From NCBI GenBank assembly GCA_003448835.1, contig DLXM01000070.1, positions 1 to 6,419 on the forward strand: DNA of 6,419 nucleotides, written 5' to 3'. Every line of letters begins with the position of its first letter. Within the stretch, counting starts at the first letter, position 1. Origin of the DNA: Bacteroidota bacterium. Its GTDB lineage: Bacteria > Bacteroidota > Rhodothermia > Balneolales > HLUCCA01. Under the pieces are notes generated by a model, which did not search any database, was not told the DNA's origin, and saw only the letters and a program-made list of their open reading frames with translations. Of this stretch, positions 4,152 through 6,419 are shown piece by piece. The position numbers and the translations under genes are program-made.

Positions 4152-4374
4152 TCTTAATTTAACACCGATCAAAGCATTAATGGATGCTATCAATTCACAA
4201 TTGGGCAGCAATCAGAAGGAAGTACGAATCACGATGGAACGTGCTCGTCAAGCTGAAAAAAGCCTAAGTCAATTACTTTTAAAGTTGGTTGAACTACAGG
4301 ACAAGATTATTAAACTACAAGAAAACTCCGCATCTGGTCCAGTAAATATCGAGCTTAAAGGGGATAAATTTTGA
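4141..4374 (+). CDS. Small helical (coiled-coil) phage protein, 77 aa
   Basis: This 77-aa protein is of unknown function. After a short polar N-terminus it is almost entirely helical. Residues 9-18 form a short helix (P-I-K-A-L-M-D-A-I-N), and residues 27-64 carry a heptad-like pattern of Leu/Ile/Val (L43, L46, L47, L50, L53, I56, I57, L60) expected to form a coiled coil and probably an oligomer. The C-terminus (65-77) turns to a Gly/Pro and beta-like stretch (G-P-V-N-I-E-L-K-G-D). Its ATG at 4141 lies 11 bases inside the preceding gene. The nearest purine-rich site is AAGGG at 4124-4128, somewhat far from the start, so translation may depend on coupling to the upstream gene. It directly precedes and overlaps the glutaredoxin gene. 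Confidence 0.85.
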   Translation: MSDNLNLTPIKALMDAINSQLGSNQKEVRITMERARQAEKSLSQLLLKLVELQDKIIKLQENSASGPVNIELKGDKF

Positions 4375-4625
4375 TCAAGATCTATACGAAAACCACTTGT
4401 CCGTATTGCGTGATGGCTAAAGATTGGCTAAAAGAAAACAAGTATCAGTACGTGGAAGTGTTGTTAGATGACGATTCTGAACGTCAGGCATTTTATGATA
4501 ACCATAAGATAGCGAGTCGTACGGTACCTCAAGTTTTTAACAATAATAGGTTAATCGGTGGGTATACAGAGCTAATTATGAGCGAATTGTCCGTTAGATT
4601 TGATATGCTGCAGGAGGATTTTTAG
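4371..4625 (+). CDS. Glutaredoxin (CPYC type)
   Basis: This 84-aa protein has the full glutaredoxin plan. Strand I2-K-I-Y-T is followed by the dithiol active site C10-P-Y-C13 at the start of helix 1, then Y26-x-Y-V-E-V strand 2, the cis-proline motif T51-V-P53 followed by Q-V-F strand 3, and the glutathione-binding G63-G64-Y65 turn before the last helix. Length is typical. In this family the thiols reduce protein disulfides or donate electrons to class I ribonucleotide reductase at the expense of glutathione; in T4-like phages such proteins usually serve phage deoxynucleotide synthesis, but no reductase gene is in this window. The start is TTG 4371, overlapping the preceding TGA by four bases (TTGA), with AAAGGGG seven bases upstream. 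No ATG lies near enough to keep strand 1. Confidence 0.96.
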   Translation: MIKIYTKTTCPYCVMAKDWLKENKYQYVEVLLDDDSERQAFYDNHKIASRTVPQVFNNNRLIGGYTELIMSELSVRFDMLQEDF

Positions 4626-4632
4626 ATAAATA
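4625..4632 (+). promoter_or_regulatory. Candidate T4-type late promoter (GATAAATA)
   Basis: GATAAATACTA matches the T4 late consensus TATAAATA at seven of eight positions and continues with CTA, as many T4 late promoters do. T4 late promoters consist of this -10 element alone, read by the phage sigma factor gp55. Transcription would start roughly 6-8 bases after the element, near 4638-4640. It lies immediately after the glutaredoxin stop and before a gene with its own ribosome-binding site. It is the only good match I see on the + strand. The identification depends on the phage encoding a gp55-like factor, which is not in this window. Confidence 0.55.
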
Positions 4633-4661
4633 CTACGTTAATTATGTGAGGGAACGTAGTA
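4631..4661 (+). promoter_or_regulatory. Perfect 9-bp inverted repeat around the ribosome-binding site of the next gene
   Basis: TACTACGTT (4631-4639) and AACGTAGTA (4653-4661) are exact reverse complements separated by 13 bases. The loop carries GTGAGGG, the Shine-Dalgarno for the ATG at 4664, and also an ATGTGA start-stop. In RNA from upstream promoters the stem ends two bases before the start codon and could block initiation. RNA begun at the overlapping late promoter would lack most of the left arm. T4 genes e, soc and 49 are controlled by this logic. The pairing is seen in sequence; its regulatory role is inference. Confidence 0.6.
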
Positions 4662-4663
4662 AA

Positions 4664-4951
4664 ATGTCAAGACCAAAACCCAAGGTACTAGCTGAGATAG
4701 TAAACAAGACCACTTTTAAGAGTGATCAAATATTAGCCTGCGATGGAATCTGGGCAGTGTTTTTTGACGGTAAACCTATTAATTTGAAGATCGTAAACAT
4801 GATAAGCAGTTTCCCCGGACCCAAGTATAAGAAGGTAAGTTTCAGCAATCGCGGACATGCTATCAATCTCTGTAAGAAATTAAACGAGCAATTTAAAACA
4901 GACAAGTTCATCGTAGTGCTATTGTCTGAAGGTAAGAAAATATTTCCCTAA
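4664..4951 (+). CDS. Small conserved-type phage protein (M-S-R-P-K-P), 95 aa
   Basis: This is a basic 95-aa protein of unknown function. It begins M-S-R-P-K-P-K-V-L, then T16-T17-x-K-S-D-Q-I-L, an I28-W-A-V-F-F-D-G-K-P-I-N-L segment (strand, turn, strand), F50-P-G-P-K-Y-K-K-V-S-F, and a helix N-L-x-K-K-L-N-x-x-F-K-T-D-K-F followed by a final strand V85-V-L-L. The layout suggests one compact alpha/beta domain. I recall similar M-S-R-P-K-P proteins with P-G-P-K-Y-K-K in T4-like marine phages, all hypothetical; not checked. I chose ATG 4664, with GAGGG ten bases upstream, over an in-frame GTG at 4646, because the GTG would lie inside the hairpin loop and overlaps the ribosome-binding site. Late expression is likely if the GATAAATA element is real. 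Confidence 0.86.
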   Translation: MSRPKPKVLAEIVNKTTFKSDQILACDGIWAVFFDGKPINLKIVNMISSFPGPKYKKVSFSNRGHAINLCKKLNEQFKTDKFIVVLLSEGKKIFP

Positions 4952-5338
4952 ATGAACAAACAAGACATTCGAGCTCATTATGAGTCGGAACTCAACGCGA
5001 TTAAAGAAGCCAATACGCTTGAATCGTGGTCTAAAAACAATCTAGACGGTTTATGGAAAACCCAGCATAGTCTCCAACTGTCTCGCTTTGGCTTTCTAAT
5101 CTTGAAGAAATATTGTAAGGTCAATGACGTCAGTATGCTGAGTGTCAGTCTGACGAATGGGCGAAGTATTGGTGAATTGTTGATGCTGGCCAATACCATG
5201 AATGTCCCATATTACCTCACCGAATCATACACTACGTCCAAATTGTTAATTCACACGATTGAGTCCGATCGTTCGACCATGCTCATTATGGGTGATGGGA
5301 ACATTATAAATTGGGCGAATATGTACCGAAACGATTGA
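4952..5338 (+). CDS. Hypothetical phage protein, 128 aa
   Basis: This 128-aa protein is not recognised. The N-terminal 45 residues are helical and polar (N2 to Q43). Then comes S48-R-F-G-F-L-I-L-K-K-Y-C, a T69-N-G-R-S-I-G-E-L-L-M-L-A helix, V85-P-Y-Y-L-T, and a C-terminal beta-rich part L97-L-I-H-T-I with T109-M-L-I-M-G-D-G-N-I-I-N-W. The hydrophobic stretches are short and there is no clear membrane segment or signal peptide. ATG 4952 follows the preceding TAA with no gap. There is no good Shine-Dalgarno within 12 bases (the closest purine run, GAAGG, ends about 19 bases upstream), so it probably depends on translation of the 95-aa gene. Its stop TGA lies within the -35 hexamer of the next promoter. 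Confidence 0.82.
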   Translation: MNKQDIRAHYESELNAIKEANTLESWSKNNLDGLWKTQHSLQLSRFGFLILKKYCKVNDVSMLSVSLTNGRSIGELLMLANTMNVPYYLTESYTTSKLLIHTIESDRSTMLIMGDGNIINWANMYRND

Positions 5339-5369
5339 CTTAGTCAGGATTGATGCTACTATTGCATTA
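5335..5369 (+). promoter_or_regulatory. Sigma70-like promoter with extended -10, start predicted on the ATG
   Basis: TTGACT (5335-5340) is five of six to the -35 consensus. A 16-bp spacer leads to TACTAT (5357-5362), five of six to TATAAT, preceded by TGC, which gives the extended -10 TG-N. A start seven bases after the -10 falls on A5369 of the next gene's ATG. The -35 overlaps the stop codon of the preceding gene, and the whole element fills the 30-base intergenic gap, the longest gap in the window. It would be read by host RNA polymerase. Confidence 0.6.
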
Positions 5370-5671
5370 TGAGCAATAGAACACTTCTGGTAGTTTGGGA
5401 CGACGTCGGACTCGAAGCCGTCAAGGATTTGACCGAGTTCTATGATTCGAACAATTTGCTCACGACCATCGCGGATCCAAAATCCGGCACTCGCAGCCCA
5501 TACATCAATTGGCAGCTTCGCGCCCGATATAATAGTCACAGGAATTACGAGATCTATATGGTTGTAGTGGATCCAGAAATTACTACTGAAGAATTTATTG
5601 AACGCTTTGAGCAGGATCCGGAAATGATGAAGGACCTGATCAAGAGCAAGGGTGAGAATATCGGATACTAA
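5369..5671 (+). CDS. Hypothetical phage protein, 100 aa, candidate leaderless gene
   Basis: This is an acidic 100-aa protein of unknown function. It has strand L6-L-V-V-W-D-D, G14-L-E-A-V-K-D-L helix, a D37-P-K loop, a conserved-looking L50-R-A-R-Y-N-S-H-R-N-Y-E-I-Y-M-V-V-V core, then T73-T-E-E-F-I-E-R-F and a C-terminal helix M86-M-K-D-L-I-K-S-K-G. I recall similar proteins with R-A-R-x-N-S-x-R-x-Y-E-I-Y in T4-like phages, unannotated; not checked. ATG 5369 has no Shine-Dalgarno in the preceding 15 bases. An AGGA lies 20 bases upstream, but it sits in the promoter spacer and fits a nine-codon upstream reading frame better. Together with the promoter position this points to leaderless translation. 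Base composition is more GC-rich here than in the array. Confidence 0.87.
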   Translation: MSNRTLLVVWDDVGLEAVKDLTEFYDSNNLLTTIADPKSGTRSPYINWQLRARYNSHRNYEIYMVVVDPEITTEEFIERFEQDPEMMKDLIKSKGENIGY

Positions 5672-5672
5672 C

Positions 5673-6359
5673 ATGCCCAAAATTGATGCCGTTCGCGTAG
5701 GTAACAAGCTAATTCCTCGAGACTCAGTTAGCTTTGTCAAGGCATATCAATGCCCCAAAACCAGTGCTATCTTTTCTAGTAAAAAAGAATATATCACCCA
5801 TATGCACAATCGTCGGTCTGCCCTCCATGCTAGGATTCTGCGTGACACGAAGATTGCTGAGCTGCATGATTGCCTGGACTTTGACAGCATTATCCAGTGG
5901 GTTATTGACAACAGCGCCTTCTATCTGGGTCTTGTTAAGTGGAAGGACGGCAATTACGATCTCGATAGGTATCCCAATGCTGCTGATTTCAAAGTTGAGA
6001 TCACCTATCTTAATGTCAAGCATGGTATGGTTAGCAATACCCACCACTGTCCCAAGAATGGTGTGACCAATTGGGGTGGCGATAAAGATAAGCCCAGGAG
6101 ATATCCGGGCTGGGAGGGTCGAATCGAATTTACCTACTCACACGACCTGCCTGGGTTTAACTGGGATGCCATGAAGATGCTAAGAATCCATACTGGTTCG
6201 GGTGGTGGAAGTGGCAAGAACACCTATGGCTTTGATGTCAGGTTTTTCGATGACGATTGGGTTGGCCTGACCAAGGGTCTGACCTTCGATCTCATCAAGG
6301 ATCCGAACAAGGTGCATAGCTATAGCAATGGTAGCACGCGATATTTCCGTAACCTGTAA
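5673..6359 (+). CDS. Hypothetical phage protein with W-x-G-R-I and I-H-T-G-x-G-G-G motifs, 228 aa
   Basis: This is a 228-aa protein of unknown function. The N-terminal part has Y25-Q-C27-P-K-T-x-A-I-F-x-S-K-K-E-Y with H43 and H45, resembling half of a C2H2 finger but lacking the second Cys. Residues 60-110 are mixed helix and strand (I74-I-Q-W-V-I; Y84-L-G-L-V-K-W). The C-terminal domain has H124-H-C-P-K-N-G-V-T-N-W-G-G, R143-Y-P-G-W-E-G-R-I-E-F, I172-H-T-G-S-G-G-G and Y185-G-F-D-V-R-F-F-D-D-D-W-V-G-L. I recall this C-terminal motif set in hypothetical proteins of several tailed phages. I chose ATG 5673, one base after the preceding TAA, over in-frame GTG 5652, which lies inside the upstream gene. 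No strong Shine-Dalgarno is visible, so coupling is likely. Confidence 0.88.
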   Translation: MPKIDAVRVGNKLIPRDSVSFVKAYQCPKTSAIFSSKKEYITHMHNRRSALHARILRDTKIAELHDCLDFDSIIQWVIDNSAFYLGLVKWKDGNYDLDRYPNAADFKVEITYLNVKHGMVSNTHHCPKNGVTNWGGDKDKPRRYPGWEGRIEFTYSHDLPGFNWDAMKMLRIHTGSGGGSGKNTYGFDVRFFDDDWVGLTKGLTFDLIKDPNKVHSYSNGSTRYFRNL

Positions 6360-6363
6360 GTCT

Positions 6364-6419
6364 ATGAAAACTTATAGAAACGAAATTGGGGTATTACATC
6401 GACTCGATGGGCCTGCCGT
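6364..6419 (+). CDS. Phage protein with H-R-x-D-G-P-A repeat motif (3' end outside window)
   Basis: Only 18 full codons are present: M-K-T-Y-R-N-E-I-G-V-L-H-R-L-D-G-P-A, then a partial Val codon. The V-L-H-R-L-D-G-P-A-V string is the start of a repeat I know from phage and other proteins built of tandem [LR]-H-[RN]-x-D-G-P-A units alternating with aromatic Y/W-x-x-N-G segments, a MORN-like beta-hairpin repeat of unknown role. The ATG at 6364 lies four bases after the previous stop; GTAAG just upstream is a weak ribosome-binding site. The remaining length cannot be judged. Confidence 0.65.
   Translation, partial: MKTYRNEIGVLHRLDGPA

Noticed and set aside
4612..4617. AGGAGG, a perfect Shine-Dalgarno core, at the end of the glutaredoxin gene
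   Set aside because: No ATG, GTG or TTG follows at usable distance; the next ATG is 26 bases away and is followed at once by TGA. It is probably just the Gln-Glu-Asp codons.
5304..5311. TATAAATT as a second late promoter
   Set aside because: It ends in T instead of A, lies inside a coding region about 60 bases before the next gene, and a better host-type promoter sits between.
5246..5740. A 164-codon open frame on the minus strand across the 128-aa and 100-aa genes
   Set aside because: It lies antisense to two genes with better starts, context and protein character, crosses the sigma70-like promoter, and its translation looks like a shadow with scattered hydrophobic runs. All other genes are on the plus strand.
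5734..6066. A 110-codon open frame in an alternative plus frame inside the 228-aa gene
   Set aside because: It overlaps a gene with clear phage-protein motifs, and the composition (runs of Leu/Ile/Thr/Ser) is what a frame shift of that gene gives.
6195..6227. Gly-rich G-S-G-G-G-S-G-K-N in the 228-aa protein as a possible P-loop
   Set aside because: The spacing does not fit G-x4-G-K-[ST], since the first position is Ser and the last Asn, and no strand-loop-helix or Walker B context is seen.

Overview
This window reads as part of a tailed double-stranded DNA phage genome, most likely a T4-like myovirus of an aquatic bacterium. The signs are tightly packed small genes on one strand, almost no intergenic DNA, a phage-type glutaredoxin, a T4-late-type promoter (GATAAATA), and several small proteins that resemble hypothetical proteins I recall from marine T4-like phages. 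That last point is memory, not a search. No tRNA, integrase, transposon or CRISPR array is visible.

Region 1 (1-3693) is the striking part. It is a head-to-tail array of 17 small paralogous genes, 16 complete (61-83 aa) and one cut by the window edge. All end in the same C-terminal signature, roughly [IVL]-x-F-[ED]-[DN]-[ED]-x4-[ML]-F-[IL]-L-R-[WYF]-S. Their N-terminal halves differ widely. I number them LRWS members 1-17. Class A (13 members) carries W-x-N-[FLM] and, in most, L-x2-[YFH]-[ND]-A-x-[YF]. Class B (members 1, 6, 8, 10) carries W-[CM]-x-[KE]-[NQ] instead. Each stop overlaps the next start (TGATG/TAATG in the first part, ATGA/GTGA later). The conserved C-terminal codons double as the ribosome-binding site of the next gene: TTGAGGTGGTCATGA encodes L-R-W-S-stop and contains GAGGTG and the next ATG. 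The array is therefore a chain of exchangeable cassettes joined by a 24-bp module. Its function is unknown.

Region 2 (3693-4625) continues the overlapping chain with a 152-aa conserved-type phage protein, a 77-aa helical/coiled-coil protein and an 84-aa glutaredoxin. From position 2 to 4625 there is no intergenic base.

Region 3 (4626-6419) begins with a T4-late-like promoter that runs into a perfect 9-bp inverted repeat, with the ribosome-binding site of the next gene in its loop. A 95-aa and a 128-aa small protein follow. Next comes a sigma70-like promoter (TTGACT, 16 bp, extended-10 TACTAT) whose predicted start falls on the ATG of a 100-aa gene with no Shine-Dalgarno, a candidate leaderless gene. 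A 228-aa phage hypothetical and the first 18 codons of a protein with an H-R-x-D-G-P-A motif close the window.

The array and the three genes behind it are probably expressed as one translationally coupled polycistron. The genes after 4625 appear to gain their own late and host-type promoters.
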